Shown one piece after another: positions 8,995 to 18,542 of a DNA stretch of 43,863 bases. Origin of the DNA: Saprospiraceae bacterium. GTDB taxonomy: Bacteria > Bacteroidota > Bacteroidia > Chitinophagales > Saprospiraceae. Made by a program: the position numbers and the translations under genes. The stretch lies in NCBI GenBank assembly GCA_027486765.1, contig JAIXOO010000109.1, forward strand, positions 1 to 43,863. Reading direction: 5' to 3'. The notes below the pieces were generated by a model that ran no database searches, was not told the origin of the DNA, and worked only from the letters and a program-made list of their open reading frames with translations. Position 1 is the first letter of the stretch; the number at the start of each line of letters is the position of its first letter.

Positions 8995-10329
8995 ATGAAA
9001 CATACTTACGTTTTGTTGTGCAGTCTTGCACTAGGACTGTTGGCCTGTCAAAAAGATTACGACCAGGTCGAAGCCGAAAACCCCGAGTACTTACACCGCT
9101 CGGTTTACGCTTTGAATGAAATCATCATTCACGATATTTTTTCGCCGCCGGTGGCTAGTCGGATTTATGCTTATTCCAGCCTGGCAGGTTTTGAAGCGGG
9201 GCGCCATGCCGATTCAAGCACTCAGTCTTTGGCTGGACAAATCCGTTGGTTGACTCAACTCCCCCAGCCTGAAGCAGGGCAGGAGTATTGTTTTCCTTTG
9301 GCGGGCGTACATGCCTTCTTAACGGTGGGCAAAGCCTTGACCTTTTCCGAAGACACCATGGATGAGTTTCGGGAAGGGCTTTATGCGGAATGGAAGAAAA
9401 AATCGGGCATGCGCAGAGATGTCTTCGAACGCTCTGTTGCCTACGGTACTGCCGTTGGTCAGGCCGTGATTGAGCACACCAAAACGGACAATTACAAAGA
9501 AACCCGGACTTTCCCTAAGTTTACCGTAGACGAAAGTGACCCTGAGCGTTGGCAACCTACTCCGCCCGACTACAAGGATGCTGCCGAGCCACACTGGAGC
9601 AAAATCCGTCCTTTTACCCTGGATTCAGCCGGACAGTTTTTGCCTCCACCTCCACCCAAGTTTGACACCAGTAAAGGCAGCCTGTTTTACAAAACGGTAG
9701 AAGAGGTCCTTCACGCGCTGGAAGTGCCCGATCGTGCAGAACGTGAGGAAATCGCCTACTTCTGGGATGACAACCCTTTTGTATCTCACCACGCTGGTCA
9801 CGTGATGTTTGCAGATAAAAAAGTGACCCCAGGTGGGCACTGGATGAACATTGCGATGTTGGCTTCACGCATGGAAAAAGCGGATTACGTCAAATCTTCG
9901 GAAGCTTATTTGTATACGGCCATTGGCCTGTTGGAAGGATTCATCAGTTGTTGGCATGCCAAATACCACTACAATTTGGTACGCCCTGAAACTTACATCA
10001 ACAAGTACATCAATCAAGACTGGCGGCCATTCCTGCAAACACCGGCATTCCCGGAACATACCAGCGGACATAGTGTGATTTCGCGGGCTTCTTCGGAGGG
10101 CTTGACTTACCTCTACGGCGACAATTTTGCTTTCCGCGATACCACCAACGTCGAATACGGGCGGACCGAGCGGAATTTCAAGTCTTTCATCCAGGCTTCG
10201 GATGAGGCAAGCATCAGCCGTTTGTACGGCGGGATTCACTATTTGCCTGCGCTGGATTTGGGTGCGGAGCAGGGAAAGAAAGTTGGGCAGTGGATTCAAC
10301 AGCGGATTCGGACGAGAAGAAAGGAGTAA
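8995..10329 (+). CDS. Vanadium-dependent haloperoxidase / PAP2-superfamily lipoprotein
   Basis: It encodes 444 residues. The start at 8995 gives a lipoprotein signal with lipobox LLAC (Cys at about residue 18); the longer frame from 8842 would translate the repeat and is rejected. All oxyanion-binding positions of the vanadium haloperoxidase/PAP2 fold are present: K323-x6-R330 (KYHYNLVRP), S357-G358-H359 (HTSGHS) and R409-x5-H415 (RLYGGIH). It may halogenate or oxidise substrates with H2O2 if it binds vanadate, or hydrolyse phosphate esters if it does not; the sequence cannot decide. The protein should be anchored to the membrane and face the periplasm or outside. A repeat starts 3 nt after the stop. 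Confidence 0.88.
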   Translation: MKHTYVLLCSLALGLLACQKDYDQVEAENPEYLHRSVYALNEIIIHDIFSPPVASRIYAYSSLAGFEAGRHADSSTQSLAGQIRWLTQLPQPEAGQEYCFPLAGVHAFLTVGKALTFSEDTMDEFREGLYAEWKKKSGMRRDVFERSVAYGTAVGQAVIEHTKTDNYKETRTFPKFTVDESDPERWQPTPPDYKDAAEPHWSKIRPFTLDSAGQFLPPPPPKFDTSKGSLFYKTVEEVLHALEVPDRAEREEIAYFWDDNPFVSHHAGHVMFADKKVTPGGHWMNIAMLASRMEKADYVKSSEAYLYTAIGLLEGFISCWHAKYHYNLVRPETYINKYINQDWRPFLQTPAFPEHTSGHSVISRASSEGLTYLYGDNFAFRDTTNVEYGRTERNFKSFIQASDEASISRLYGGIHYLPALDLGAEQGKKVGQWIQQRIRTRRKE

Positions 10330-10332
10330 TTT

Positions 10333-10445
10333 AATGATGAATTATGAGTGATGAGTGATGAATTGGCTTTTGTTCTAAATTACAGCTTATATTTGGAAGG
10401 AATGAAAATACAAAATTCATCACTTATCGTTCATCACTCATCATT
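10333..10445. repeat. Inverted repeat of the GTGATGA family
   Basis: Arms of about 32 nt (10333-10364 and 10414-10445), built from ATGAGTGATGA-type units, pair imperfectly around a 49-nt AT-rich loop. The left arm begins 3 nt after the haloperoxidase stop and the right arm ends 6 nt before the caspase start, so the element fills the whole spacer. Confidence 0.75.
10388..10395 (+). promoter_or_regulatory. Possible -7 element of the caspase gene, inside the repeat loop
   Basis: TATATTTG matches TAnnTTTG exactly. A TTTG at 10369-10372 is 15 nt upstream, shorter than the roughly 20 nt seen at the rpsL promoter. If used, the right arm of the inverted repeat would form most of the caspase mRNA leader. 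Confidence 0.35.
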
Positions 10446-10451
10446 ATAGAA

Positions 10452-12290
10452 ATGCTTCACGCGCTCCTCATCGGCATCAACGAATACGCCCCCGGCTCTG
10501 GCGTGCGCAACCTCTCCGGTTGTGTGAACGACGTAAAGGCTATGCAGGCCTTTTTGGAAAAACACTATGCCAATCTCCAGCCAAACATCCGCACGGTGCT
10601 CAATGAGCAGGCTACCCGAGAAGGGGTGATCAAAGCTTTTCGGGAACACCTGACCGGGCCGCAAATCAAAGCAGGCGATCAAGTACTGTTTTACTTCAGT
10701 GGCCATGGCTCTTATGGGCCCACTGCACCCGAATTTGCGTACAACAACCCCAGCAAGCAGGATGAGACCATGGTGTGTTACGACAGCCGGGTTAGGGGGA
10801 AACAGGATTTGGCGGATAAAGAGCGTGGGGCTTTATTGGCGGAAATTCCCGTACATGCTCAAGTGACGCTGATCATTGACAGTTGCCATGCCGCTTCCAG
10901 TTTTCGGAAAATCCAACAAAGTGTCGAGTTGGGCGCTACCCGTTTTCAACCCGGACAAACCAGCCCGCGTTCGCTGGATTCCTACCTACTCGCTGAGGGG
11001 GAGAACATTTTTTTGCAGCAAAAAGAAAAAGGAGAAAAAATTGCCGTTCCTCAGCGCCCTTATGTGTTGTTGGCGGCATGTAAGGAAGATGAACTGGCCC
11101 GAGAAACCAAAGACAATCGGGGGCTTTTCACCAAGCATCTATTGGATGTTTGGGAAAATGCCGGGATGGACTATACCTATGAGGAATTGCTTCAGCGGGT
11201 ATATTTTTTGGTTAAAGCCTTGAATGATAAACAAAATCCCGTTTTAGAAACGGTACAAGTATCGCGGCGGCAAATCTTACTGAGTGATAAAGTGCGCCCC
11301 AATCATGTGCGAAATCTGGCTACGTATAAAAATGGTTCCTGGCAAGTCAATTGTGGGGCCATCCACGGCATGCCAACTGATCCCGAAAAGCTGAAATTGG
11401 TACGTATAGGTTTATTCAATTCCGCCAGACCCAGCATCAAAGCTGATCAAGAGGTGGGGGTAAAACAGGTATTTGCTACCTACAGCCTTTTAGACCTTGA
11501 CTTACCCGAGCACAATTTTTTCTGGGCCTCGGTAGATTTTGCCACCACGATGCCCATCGCCATTAGTGGTGATGACAAAGGTATACAGGCGATCCAAAAC
11601 TTTAGGGCAATTGACTCCATCCTAAAGTACTGGATTGAGGCTGCCCCCGCTGTTATTCCCAAGTACGAACTCAGATTCGAACAAGGGCTGGGCAATATCC
11701 TTATGCATGCCCATGCCCAGCACTTGTACGGCCCGGATTCCGATCTGCGGAACCTCAACAAGAACCTCAATCAAATCATCCGTTGGGAGCAACTTCGGGA
11801 ACTTGCTAACCTCAATTCAAGCATCGCTTCCAAGGTAGAAGTCGAATTTTGTCAAGAGCCCAAGGACAATTCAGCTCCAATTCCATTCAAAGTACCTCGA
11901 CTCAGCTTTTTGTTGGGTAAAACACCCCAGGGTGAAACAGACACCTTATGGTACCATTTGCGCGCCAGAAATACCTCTAATCAGCCCTTACACATAGCTC
12001 TCTTGTACCTGAGCCCCAATTATGGCATAGAAGTCCATTACATGCGGCGCATTTTGCCTGCCCGCAGTGAATGGATCAAACTGGATGAGACCAGCCGGGA
12101 ATTGGGCTTGTTTGAAAAAGACAGTGCAATTGAACGTTTTTTGGTGTTGTACAGCACTGAAGCTTTTGAAGAATTTCAATACGAACAAAGTGAATTAGGT
12201 GGAAAACAAAGCGGGCGAGATTTGGTATCCCGCAGCCTGGCATCTAATGACTGGGCCACCCAATTGTTTGAGGTAGAGCTGCGCGGTTGA
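10452..12290 (+). CDS. Caspase-family (peptidase C14) protein with DUF4384-like C-terminus
   Basis: It encodes 612 residues with no signal peptide. Residues 1-275 form a caspase-like domain: strand MLHALLIGINEY, catalytic H85 in FSGHGS and nucleophile C145 in IIDSCHAAS. The small-subunit-like part includes RPYVLLAACKEDELARE (about 202-218). Residues 280-490 are unassigned. About 495-560 (LWYHLRARNTSNQPLHIALL, then YLSPNYGIEV) resembles the DUF4384 beta-sandwich often fused to bacterial caspase homologues. It probably cleaves cytoplasmic proteins after a basic residue, as orthocaspases do; the trigger is unknown. No partner gene of a known defence system (TPR, CHAT, nuclease or gasdermin) is adjacent. 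The gene converges on the thioesterase gene with stop codons 2 nt apart. Confidence 0.88.
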   Translation: MLHALLIGINEYAPGSGVRNLSGCVNDVKAMQAFLEKHYANLQPNIRTVLNEQATREGVIKAFREHLTGPQIKAGDQVLFYFSGHGSYGPTAPEFAYNNPSKQDETMVCYDSRVRGKQDLADKERGALLAEIPVHAQVTLIIDSCHAASSFRKIQQSVELGATRFQPGQTSPRSLDSYLLAEGENIFLQQKEKGEKIAVPQRPYVLLAACKEDELARETKDNRGLFTKHLLDVWENAGMDYTYEELLQRVYFLVKALNDKQNPVLETVQVSRRQILLSDKVRPNHVRNLATYKNGSWQVNCGAIHGMPTDPEKLKLVRIGLFNSARPSIKADQEVGVKQVFATYSLLDLDLPEHNFFWASVDFATTMPIAISGDDKGIQAIQNFRAIDSILKYWIEAAPAVIPKYELRFEQGLGNILMHAHAQHLYGPDSDLRNLNKNLNQIIRWEQLRELANLNSSIASKVEVEFCQEPKDNSAPIPFKVPRLSFLLGKTPQGETDTLWYHLRARNTSNQPLHIALLYLSPNYGIEVHYMRRILPARSEWIKLDETSRELGLFEKDSAIERFLVLYSTEAFEEFQYEQSELGGKQSGRDLVSRSLASNDWATQLFEVELRG

Positions 12291-12292
12291 TG

Positions 12293-13039
12293 TTAGCCCC
12301 AAATCGTACGCCCCGTAGCCAATACCTTTTTATCTCCGTACCGCACCAGGCGATGCAAATAAGTGAACTCATCCAATTGTTGGATTTCTGTTTCGATCTC
12401 GTCGTGTAAATTCCCTTCGGCCAAAAAGAGCAAATCCATGCGGTAGACTTTTTGTAAACCCAGGGTCTCATCGGGCAGCGCTTCCAGCATCCACTTGACA
12501 AAATTGACATTATTCAGGTGATTGATAAAATCGAGGTCGTACCAACCCACGCGGTAAGCGTGATCCTGCAATGGCCGATCCATCACGGGTAACTGATCCA
12601 GCGCATGGGGCAAACAGTTTTCTTTGGGTGGAAAATACCCCGAAAAACGCGCCAACAACTCCGCTGGAATCCGACTCATCTGCCGGGTTTCGGTATTCAT
12701 CAGCAACCAAGTGGTGCAGGCACTTGCAATTTGTTGCCCCGTTTCGTCGTACACCCGGAAATCGCGGTAGGTAAATACCCGGTCGGCACCAGTAGGGTAG
12801 GAGTGGATGGAAATTTTTTCCCCCAGCAGCGGCAAGCGCTGCACTTCGATGCGTTTGCGGATGAGTACCCAGGCCAGTTTGTATTCCTCCAGATCCCAAA
12901 CTGAAATTTTCAGGTCAAGTACCTGTTGCATGGCTGTTTCTTGCATCAAGCGCACCAATGCGGGGATGGTCAGCTGCTTGTGGCAGTCGATTTCGAAGGT
13001 GCGGATGGTGTAGGATTCGAGTTGTGGGAGTGGATTCAT
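12293..13039 (-). CDS. Acyl-ACP thioesterase
   Basis: It encodes 248 residues from the ATG at 13039; the frame runs on to 13159 but the family begins at YTIRTFEIDCHKQLT. Two hot-dog domains are visible. The first includes LAWVLIRKRIEVQRLPLLGE and ISIHSYP (about 60-85), and the second has the plant FatA/FatB-like catalytic region DLDFINHLNNVNFVKWMLEA (about 178-197), with the Asn/His pair expected there. It hydrolyses acyl-ACP to release free fatty acids in the cytoplasm. A TACCTTTA sequence just before the start resembles a Bacteroidota -7 element with one mismatch. It is divergent from rpsL across a 193-nt spacer. Confidence 0.88.
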   Translation of the reverse strand: MNPLPQLESYTIRTFEIDCHKQLTIPALVRLMQETAMQQVLDLKISVWDLEEYKLAWVLIRKRIEVQRLPLLGEKISIHSYPTGADRVFTYRDFRVYDETGQQIASACTTWLLMNTETRQMSRIPAELLARFSGYFPPKENCLPHALDQLPVMDRPLQDHAYRVGWYDLDFINHLNNVNFVKWMLEALPDETLGLQKVYRMDLLFLAEGNLHDEIETEIQQLDEFTYLHRLVRYGDKKVLATGRTIWG

Positions 13040-13087
13040 GGGGTAAAGGTATTTAAAAAATAATCTCTGTAGATTTTTCAAAAACCA

Positions 13088-13119
13088 TTTGGTAATTCCC
13101 TGAGATAAACGTACATTTG
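13088..13119 (+). promoter_or_regulatory. Consensus Bacteroidota promoter of the str operon
   Basis: A -33 TTTG (13088-13091) is followed by 20 nt and a -7 TACATTTG (13112-13119), an exact fit to TTTG-N19/20-TAnnTTTG. The expected start site is near 13125, giving a leader of about 110 nt before rpsL. That leader contains a 5-bp hairpin at 13120-13135 and the hairpin at 13178-13195. This is the best promoter in the window. Confidence 0.8.
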
Positions 13120-13177
13120 CCCTCGCTTTTGAGGGAAGGGTGTATCTACCTCCTTTCAAAAGTGCGTAACTGATTCT

Positions 13178-13195
13178 CCACGAAGGAATTCGTGG
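13178..13195. repeat. Short hairpin of the CCCACGAA family in the rpsL leader
   Basis: CCACGAA and TTCGTGG pair over 7 bp with a 4-nt loop. The same stem recurs, 9-10 bp long, at 16328-16349 and 22400-22419, both also inside the ribosomal block. Confidence 0.6.
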
Positions 13196-13232
13196 ACACG
13201 TTCACTAAGTATTTTTTAAACGAAAACAGGAT

Positions 13233-13607
13233 ATGCCTACTATTAACCAACTGGTACGCAACGGCAGAGAAAAAGTGGTTGTCAAGAGTAAGTCCCGCGC
13301 CTTGAACGCATGCCCTCAAAAGCGTGGTGTTTGTACGCGTGTGTACACAACGACTCCGAAGAAACCAAACTCCGCTTTGCGTAAGGTGGCTAAGGTACGT
13401 ATGGTGAATGGCATCGAGGTGATTGCTTACATCCCGGGTGAAGGCCACAACCTGCAAGAACACTCTATCGTGCTGGTGCGCGGTGGTCGTGTAAAAGACT
13501 TGCCGGGTGTGCGTTATACCATTGTGCGTGGCGCATTGGACACCGCGGGTGTGAATAACCGCAAGAAAAGTCGTTCTAAATACGGTACGAAAGCACCGAA
13601 GAAGTAA
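13233..13607 (+). CDS. rpsL: 30S ribosomal protein S12
   Basis: It encodes 124 residues, the same length as E. coli S12. S12 lines the decoding centre of the small subunit. The conserved [17 protein letters not shown] and [11 protein letters not shown] segments are intact. K43 and K88, where streptomycin-resistance substitutions arise in other bacteria, are wild type, as is D89, the site of beta-methylthiolation in many species. It is the first gene after the promoter at 13088-13119 and lies 34 nt before rpsG. Confidence 0.98.
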   Translation: MPTINQLVRNGREKVVVKSKSRALNACPQKRGVCTRVYTTTPKKPNSALRKVAKVRMVNGIEVIAYIPGEGHNLQEHSIVLVRGGRVKDLPGVRYTIVRGALDTAGVNNRKKSRSKYGTKAPKK

Positions 13608-13641
13608 TTATGTTTCAACTGGAAACCTCTAATTCAAGGTA

Positions 13642-14109
13642 ATGAGAAAAAGAAAACCAAAAGTAAGGGTAATTGCGCCGGATCCCCGCTATAATGATCC
13701 GATGGTAACGCAGTTCGTGAACAATATGATGTGGGAAGGTAAAAAAAGTACCACACTCACCATTTTTTACGATGCGCTGGATATTGTACGCGAACGCCTC
13801 AAGGCCGACGAGCACAATACTTGGAAAAAAGCACTCAATAATGTGATGCCAATGGTAGAAGTACGCAGCCGCCGGATCGGTGGAGCTACTTTCCAAATCC
13901 CAACAGAAATTCGCCCTAAGCGCAAAGTTTCTATCGGGATGAAATGGCTGATCCGTTTCGCACGCACTCGTAGCGGTAAAGGTATGGCTGAAAAATTAGC
14001 CTCTGAAATCATTGCAGCCAGCAAGAATGAAGGCAACGCAGTGAAGAAGAAAGAAGATACCCACCGTATGGCAGAAGCCAACCGTGCGTTTGCTCACTTC
14101 CGAACGTAA
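13642..14109 (+). CDS. rpsG: 30S ribosomal protein S7
   Basis: It encodes 155 residues, the normal length. S7 starts assembly of the 30S head by binding the 3' domain of 16S rRNA and contacts E-site tRNA. The start [19 protein letters not shown] and the conserved [13 protein letters not shown] loop are visible; the C-terminus ends NRAFAHFRT as in the family. It is preceded by rpsL (34 nt) and followed by fusA (43 nt), the classic str order. Confidence 0.98.
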   Translation: MRKRKPKVRVIAPDPRYNDPMVTQFVNNMMWEGKKSTTLTIFYDALDIVRERLKADEHNTWKKALNNVMPMVEVRSRRIGGATFQIPTEIRPKRKVSIGMKWLIRFARTRSGKGMAEKLASEIIAASKNEGNAVKKKEDTHRMAEANRAFAHFRT

Positions 14110-14152
14110 TCTTTTATCATCTTTTAACCATAAACTCCATTGGAGTAAAGTC

Positions 14153-16282
14153 ATGGCAACAGATCTTAAATACACCAGAAACATCGGTATCGCTGCCCAC
14201 ATTGATGCGGGTAAGACGACAACGACCGAGCGCATCCTTTACTACACCGGTGTTAGTCACAAAATCGGTGAAGTACACGATGGCGCAGCCACTATGGACT
14301 GGATGGAGCAAGAACAGGAGCGTGGGATTACCATTACTTCTGCTGCTACAAAAACCAAGTGGTTCTGGAAAGGTGAGGAGTACCCCTTCAACATCATCGA
14401 CACTCCTGGTCACGTTGATTTTACCGTAGAGGTAAACCGCTCATTGCGTGTATTGGACGGTCTGGTATTCCTTTTCTGTGCAGTTTCTGGTGTTGAGCCA
14501 CAATCTGAAACAAACTGGCGCTTGGCCGACAACTATAAGGTTCCACGTATCGGCTTCGTCAACAAGATGGACCGCTCTGGTGCAGATTTCTTTAACGTGG
14601 TTAAAGATGTTGAAACCAAGTTGGGATCTAAAGCAGTTCCACTACAAATACCTATTGGTGCTGAGGAAAGATTCAAAGGAGTTGTAGACTTGATCACGGG
14701 TGAAGCCATTACCTGGAATGAATCCGATCAAGGTATGACTTATGATGTCATTCCAATGCCTGAGGATTTGGTAGATACTGTCGCTGAATACCGCGAAAAA
14801 CTGCTGGAAGCCGTTGCTGAATACGACGACAAGTTGCTTGAAAAGTACTTCGAAGATCCAAATAGCATTTCACCTGACGAAGTTCGCGCAGCCATTCGCA
14901 AAGCGGTATGTAACCTTGAGTTCGTACCAATGATGTGTGGTTCTGCCTTCAAGAACAAAGGTGTACAGGCCGTTTTGGATGCAGTATGTGCTTTCATGCC
15001 TTCTCCATTGGACGTTGCTGCCGTAACTGGTATCAACCCAAGAACAGAGAAAGAAGAAACTCGTTTACCCAACGTAAATGAGCCTTTTGCAGCACTGGCC
15101 TTCAAAATCGCTACTGACCCATTCGTAGGTCGTTTGGCTTTCATGCGCGTCTATTCTGGTGCACTGGATGCAGGATCTTATGTATTGAACACCCGTTCAG
15201 ACAACAAAGAGCGCATCTCTCGTTTGTACCAAATGCACGCCAACAAGCAAAACCCAATCGATCGGGTTGAAGCAGGTGATATTGCAGCAGCGGTAGGTTT
15301 CAAAGACATCAAAACGGGTGATACCCTTTGTGATCTCGACAAACCAATCGTTCTCGAATCTATGGTTTTCCCTGAGCCGGTTATCGCTATCGCGGTAGAG
15401 CCTAAAACTCAGAAAGACCTCGATAAGCTAGGTATGGCTTTGGCTAAATTGGCTGAAGAAGACCCTACCTTCCGCGTAAAATACGATGAAGACACCAACC
15501 AGACCGTCATCAGCGGGATGGGGGAATTACACCTCGAGATCATCGTTGACCGTCTGCGTCGCGAGTTCAAAGTAGAGTGTAACCAGGGTGCTCCACAGGT
15601 GAACTACAAAGAAGCACTGACCAACAAAACTACTCACCGTGAGCGCTTGAAAAAGCAAACGGGTGGTTCTGGTTTGTTTGCAGATATGGAATTTGAACTT
15701 GGCCCAGCTGACGAAGAATTCCTGGAAAGCGACGACTTCAAGAACGGCAAAACTCGCCTGCAGTTTGTATGGGGTATCGTAGGCGGTTCCATTGATAAAA
15801 ACTACGCCAAACCAATTCAGGATGGTTTCAAAGCCATGATGGACAACGGTATTTTGGCTGGGTTCTCAATGGATAGCATGAGAGTGCGCGTATACGATGG
15901 TTCGATGCACGCAGTTGACTCCAAGCCAGTCGCCTTCGAATTGTGCGCAAAAGAGGGTTTCCGTGAAGCCGCTCCAAAATGTAACCCTGTGTTGCTGGAG
16001 CCAATCATGAAACTGGAAGTTATTACACCAGATGAATACACTGGTTCTGTAATTGGTGACCTTAACCGTCGTCGTGGTTTGCCGAAAGGTCAAGAAGGAC
16101 GTACTGGTGGTGCCATCTCCATCCAAGCGGAGGTGCCACTGTCCGAAATGTTCGGTTATGTTACCCAATTGCGTACCATCACCTCTGGTCGTGCCAACTC
16201 AACGATGGAATTTTCACACTTCGCCGCAGCGCCTACAAACGTTGCGAAAGACGTGATCGAAAAAGCCAAAGGCAACAAATAA
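14153..16282 (+). CDS. fusA: Elongation factor G
   Basis: It encodes 709 residues from the ATG at 14153; the in-frame upstream ATG at 14084 lies within rpsG and is rejected. EF-G catalyses GTP-driven translocation and, with RRF, ribosome recycling. Motifs: P-loop [12 protein letters not shown] (about 15-26), switch [11 protein letters not shown], switch [18 protein letters not shown] for guanine binding, and domain IV with [15 protein letters not shown]. Length and domains fit the housekeeping EF-G1 type. Unlike enterobacteria, no tuf gene follows; the next gene is rpsJ after a 145-nt spacer holding hairpins. Confidence 0.98.
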   Translation: MATDLKYTRNIGIAAHIDAGKTTTTERILYYTGVSHKIGEVHDGAATMDWMEQEQERGITITSAATKTKWFWKGEEYPFNIIDTPGHVDFTVEVNRSLRVLDGLVFLFCAVSGVEPQSETNWRLADNYKVPRIGFVNKMDRSGADFFNVVKDVETKLGSKAVPLQIPIGAEERFKGVVDLITGEAITWNESDQGMTYDVIPMPEDLVDTVAEYREKLLEAVAEYDDKLLEKYFEDPNSISPDEVRAAIRKAVCNLEFVPMMCGSAFKNKGVQAVLDAVCAFMPSPLDVAAVTGINPRTEKEETRLPNVNEPFAALAFKIATDPFVGRLAFMRVYSGALDAGSYVLNTRSDNKERISRLYQMHANKQNPIDRVEAGDIAAAVGFKDIKTGDTLCDLDKPIVLESMVFPEPVIAIAVEPKTQKDLDKLGMALAKLAEEDPTFRVKYDEDTNQTVISGMGELHLEIIVDRLRREFKVECNQGAPQVNYKEALTNKTTHRERLKKQTGGSGLFADMEFELGPADEEFLESDDFKNGKTRLQFVWGIVGGSIDKNYAKPIQDGFKAMMDNGILAGFSMDSMRVRVYDGSMHAVDSKPVAFELCAKEGFREAAPKCNPVLLEPIMKLEVITPDEYTGSVIGDLNRRRGLPKGQEGRTGGAISIQAEVPLSEMFGYVTQLRTITSGRANSTMEFSHFAAAPTNVAKDVIEKAKGNK

Positions 16283-16291
16283 ACTAGGCAA

Positions 16292-16349
16292 CCCATGGTT
16301 TTAACCGTGGGAGCCACACCTGATCCAGCCCACGAATTTATTCGTGGGC
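16292..16349. repeat. Two adjacent hairpins between fusA and rpsJ
   Basis: The first hairpin (16292-16311) pairs CCCATGGTT with AACCGTGGG. The second (16328-16349) is a perfect 10-bp stem, GCCCACGAAT / ATTCGTGGGC. Both motifs recur elsewhere in the window: the first near 30209 and at 32521-32626, the second at 13178 and 22400. A weaker CTTCGG/CCGAAG pairing follows near 16353-16391. Confidence 0.85.
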
Positions 16350-16427
16350 CGGCTTCGGGATAAAAAAAAGCTTCAGCAAAAGCAGCCGAAGTTCATTCAT
16401 TGACATACACAAATCAGATTTTCAGGC

Positions 16428-16736
16428 ATGAATCAGAAAATCAGAATCAAACTCCGCTCTTATGACCACAATTTGGTGGATAAGTCGACGGAGAAAATAG
16501 TTAAAACAGTACGTAATAGTGGTGCCGTTGTTACTGGCCCGATTCCGCTGCCCACTGAGAAGAAAATTTTTACCGTGCTCCGTTCTCCGCACGTCAACAA
16601 GAAGTCTCGTGAGCAGTTCCAATTGCGAACCCACAAACGTCTGATTGAAATTTACACGCCTACTCAAAAAACGGTAGATGCGCTGTCCAAGTTGGAATTG
16701 CCTAGTGGCGTAGACATTCAGGTTAAGTTGACGTAA
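16428..16736 (+). CDS. rpsJ: 30S ribosomal protein S10
   Basis: It encodes 102 residues (E. coli 103). It is a 30S head protein; in many bacteria it also acts in transcription antitermination as NusE. The start [20 protein letters not shown] and the segment GPIPLPTEK followed by [20 protein letters not shown] are characteristic. It heads the S10 part of the block. The E. coli-type S10 leader was not recognised; only the two hairpins at 16292-16349 lie upstream. Confidence 0.98.
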   Translation: MNQKIRIKLRSYDHNLVDKSTEKIVKTVRNSGAVVTGPIPLPTEKKIFTVLRSPHVNKKSREQFQLRTHKRLIEIYTPTQKTVDALSKLELPSGVDIQVKLT

Positions 16737-16812
16737 TTGATTGCGTTAGTTTTTACATGCGTTATGGCATGCAAATCAATTAATTGCAATTCATTGTTAA
16801 AATCAAGAAGTG

Positions 16813-17439
16813 ATGAACGGACTGATTGGTAAAAAAATTGGCATGACCAGTGTGTATGATAGCACTGGTAAAAGCGTGGCGTGCACCGTCATCGAAGCAG
16901 GTCCTTGTGTAGTGACACAAGTGAAGACCGAGCAAACCGACGGATACACTGCCCTTCAGTTGGCTTTTGGGGATACCAAAACGAACAACACAACCAAGCC
17001 TCTCAAAGGCCATTTCGAAAAAGCAAATACCGATCCAAAGCATAAGTTGGTTGAGTTTCGCGATTTCTCTGCTCCAGAGAAAACACTTGGCGAGATCATC
17101 AAGGTGGACGAAGTCTTCACTGAAGGCGACATGGTTCACGCTGTAGGAGTCACCAAAGGTAAAGGTTTCCAGGGCGTTGTCAAACGTTATGGATTCGGTG
17201 GTGTAGGTGGTCAGACCCACGGTCAGCACAACCGGCTACGTGCCCCAGGTTCTATGGGTGCATCTTCTTATCCTTCCCGCGTATTTAAAGGCAAACGTCT
17301 TCCCGGTCGTACTGGGGGTGACAATGTGAAGGTGAAGAACCTCAAAGTACTCAAGGTATTTGCGGATCAGAATCTCATCTTGGTAAAAGGTGCAATTCCT
17401 GGACACAAAGGTGCCTACGTTATTCTGGAGAAAAAGTAA
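16813..17439 (+). CDS. rplC: 50S ribosomal protein L3
   Basis: It encodes 208 residues. A GTG at 16810 is directly followed by ATG at 16813; the ATG is preferred because the family starts [12 protein letters not shown]3 binds 23S rRNA and reaches the peptidyl-transferase centre. The conserved loop [20 protein letters not shown] with the modified-Gln region, and the [13 protein letters not shown] segment, are intact. Spacing: 76 nt after rpsJ, 37 nt before rplD. Confidence 0.97.
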   Translation: MNGLIGKKIGMTSVYDSTGKSVACTVIEAGPCVVTQVKTEQTDGYTALQLAFGDTKTNNTTKPLKGHFEKANTDPKHKLVEFRDFSAPEKTLGEIIKVDEVFTEGDMVHAVGVTKGKGFQGVVKRYGFGGVGGQTHGQHNRLRAPGSMGASSYPSRVFKGKRLPGRTGGDNVKVKNLKVLKVFADQNLILVKGAIPGHKGAYVILEKK

Positions 17440-17476
17440 TCGTTAACGGCCTCGTGGCGAGTTAAATTCAAGAAAC

Positions 17477-18100
17477 ATGAAATTGGATATTTTCAATATT
17501 CAGGGCGAAAAGACCGGTAGAGCCGTTGACCTTCCAGATGACGTTTTCGGCGGCGAGCCGAATGAGCACGTACTTTACCTCGCGGTAAAGCAATATCTGG
17601 CCAATCAGCGCCAAGGTACCCACAAATCAAAAGAACGCTGGGAAATCAGTGGTTCTACACGCAAGTTGCACCGTCAGAAGGGAACCGGTGGTTCTCGTAA
17701 AGGTGACATCAATAGCCCATTGTTCCCAGGTGGTGCCCGGGTTTTCGGACCACGCCCACGGGATTATGAGCAAAAATTGAACAAAAAAGTTAAACGTCTG
17801 GCACGTAAATCAGCTCTTTGCGCTAAAGCGAAGACCGGTTCCATCGTGATCGTTGAAGACTTTAACTTTGAAGCGCCAAAAACCAAAACTTTTGTCGACA
17901 TGTTGAGCAAGCTCAATGTTGGCAAAAAATCACTGGTTGTCGTAGCAGAACAAAACGAAAATGTACACCTCTCCAGTCGCAACATCCCCAATACCAAGTT
18001 GGTGCGTGCTCAGGACGTGAACACTTACGAAATCATGTACGCGAATACACTGGTACTGTCCGAAGGTTCGATTCAAAAGATTGTTGAAACGCTGGCTTGA
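17477..18100 (+). CDS. rplD: 50S ribosomal protein L4
   Basis: It encodes 207 residues (E. coli 201). L4 extends a loop into the peptide exit tunnel; in enterobacteria it also represses the S10 operon. The tunnel-loop sequence [16 protein letters not shown] (about 58-73) and the [20 protein letters not shown] region are clear. The KxKGTGxxR tunnel residues match macrolide-sensitive forms. Whether L4 feedback operates here is unknown; no E. coli-like leader was seen upstream of rpsJ. Confidence 0.97.
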   Translation: MKLDIFNIQGEKTGRAVDLPDDVFGGEPNEHVLYLAVKQYLANQRQGTHKSKERWEISGSTRKLHRQKGTGGSRKGDINSPLFPGGARVFGPRPRDYEQKLNKKVKRLARKSALCAKAKTGSIVIVEDFNFEAPKTKTFVDMLSKLNVGKKSLVVVAEQNENVHLSSRNIPNTKLVRAQDVNTYEIMYANTLVLSEGSIQKIVETLA

Positions 18101-18134
18101 TCCTCATTCGGGTAGCCGTAAGAAAAGTTAAAAG

Positions 18135-18434
18135 ATGGTAAAGAAAGATATTCTCATCCAGCCGCTGATCACGGAAAAAGCAGAGCGATTGTCCAGCACG
18201 CTGAACAAATACTCTTTTATCGTGCATCGGAAAGCCAACAAAGTAGAGATCAAGAAAGCGGTTGAAGCTTTCTACGGAGTAAACGTTGAAGCAGTTAACA
18301 CCCTGGTGGTTCCTGGCAAACTCAAGTCTCGCTCTACTCGTACCGGTGTGGTACGTGGCCGTGTACCGGCATACAAGAAAGCAATTGTTACCCTCGCCGA
18401 AGGCGAAAACATTGACTTCTTCGCAGAATTGTAA
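18135..18434 (+). CDS. rplW: 50S ribosomal protein L23
   Basis: It encodes 99 residues (E. coli 100). L23 sits at the tunnel exit and is the docking site for trigger factor and SRP. The start VKKDILIQPLITEKAERLS and the segment NKYSFIVHRKANKVEIKKAVE are typical, including the exposed VEAFYGVNV loop. Spacing: 34 nt after rplD and 108 nt before rplB; the latter spacer can form weak pairings but holds no repeat family seen elsewhere. Confidence 0.97.
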   Translation: MVKKDILIQPLITEKAERLSSTLNKYSFIVHRKANKVEIKKAVEAFYGVNVEAVNTLVVPGKLKSRSTRTGVVRGRVPAYKKAIVTLAEGENIDFFAEL

Positions 18435-18542
18435 TTGGTGCAACCGTAGTACCCCTACTGTTGCCATTAATCAAGGCTTGTTCGAGTCGGCGAAACAATT
18501 ATGGTGGTTTCGATCCGGCGATGAACGCCAAAGACCATAACA

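Noticed and set aside
16283..16427. Intrinsic terminator after fusA
   Set aside because: The hairpins are not followed by a U-tract; the A8 run near 16364 lies on the wrong side for plus-strand termination, and rpsJ must be transcribed.
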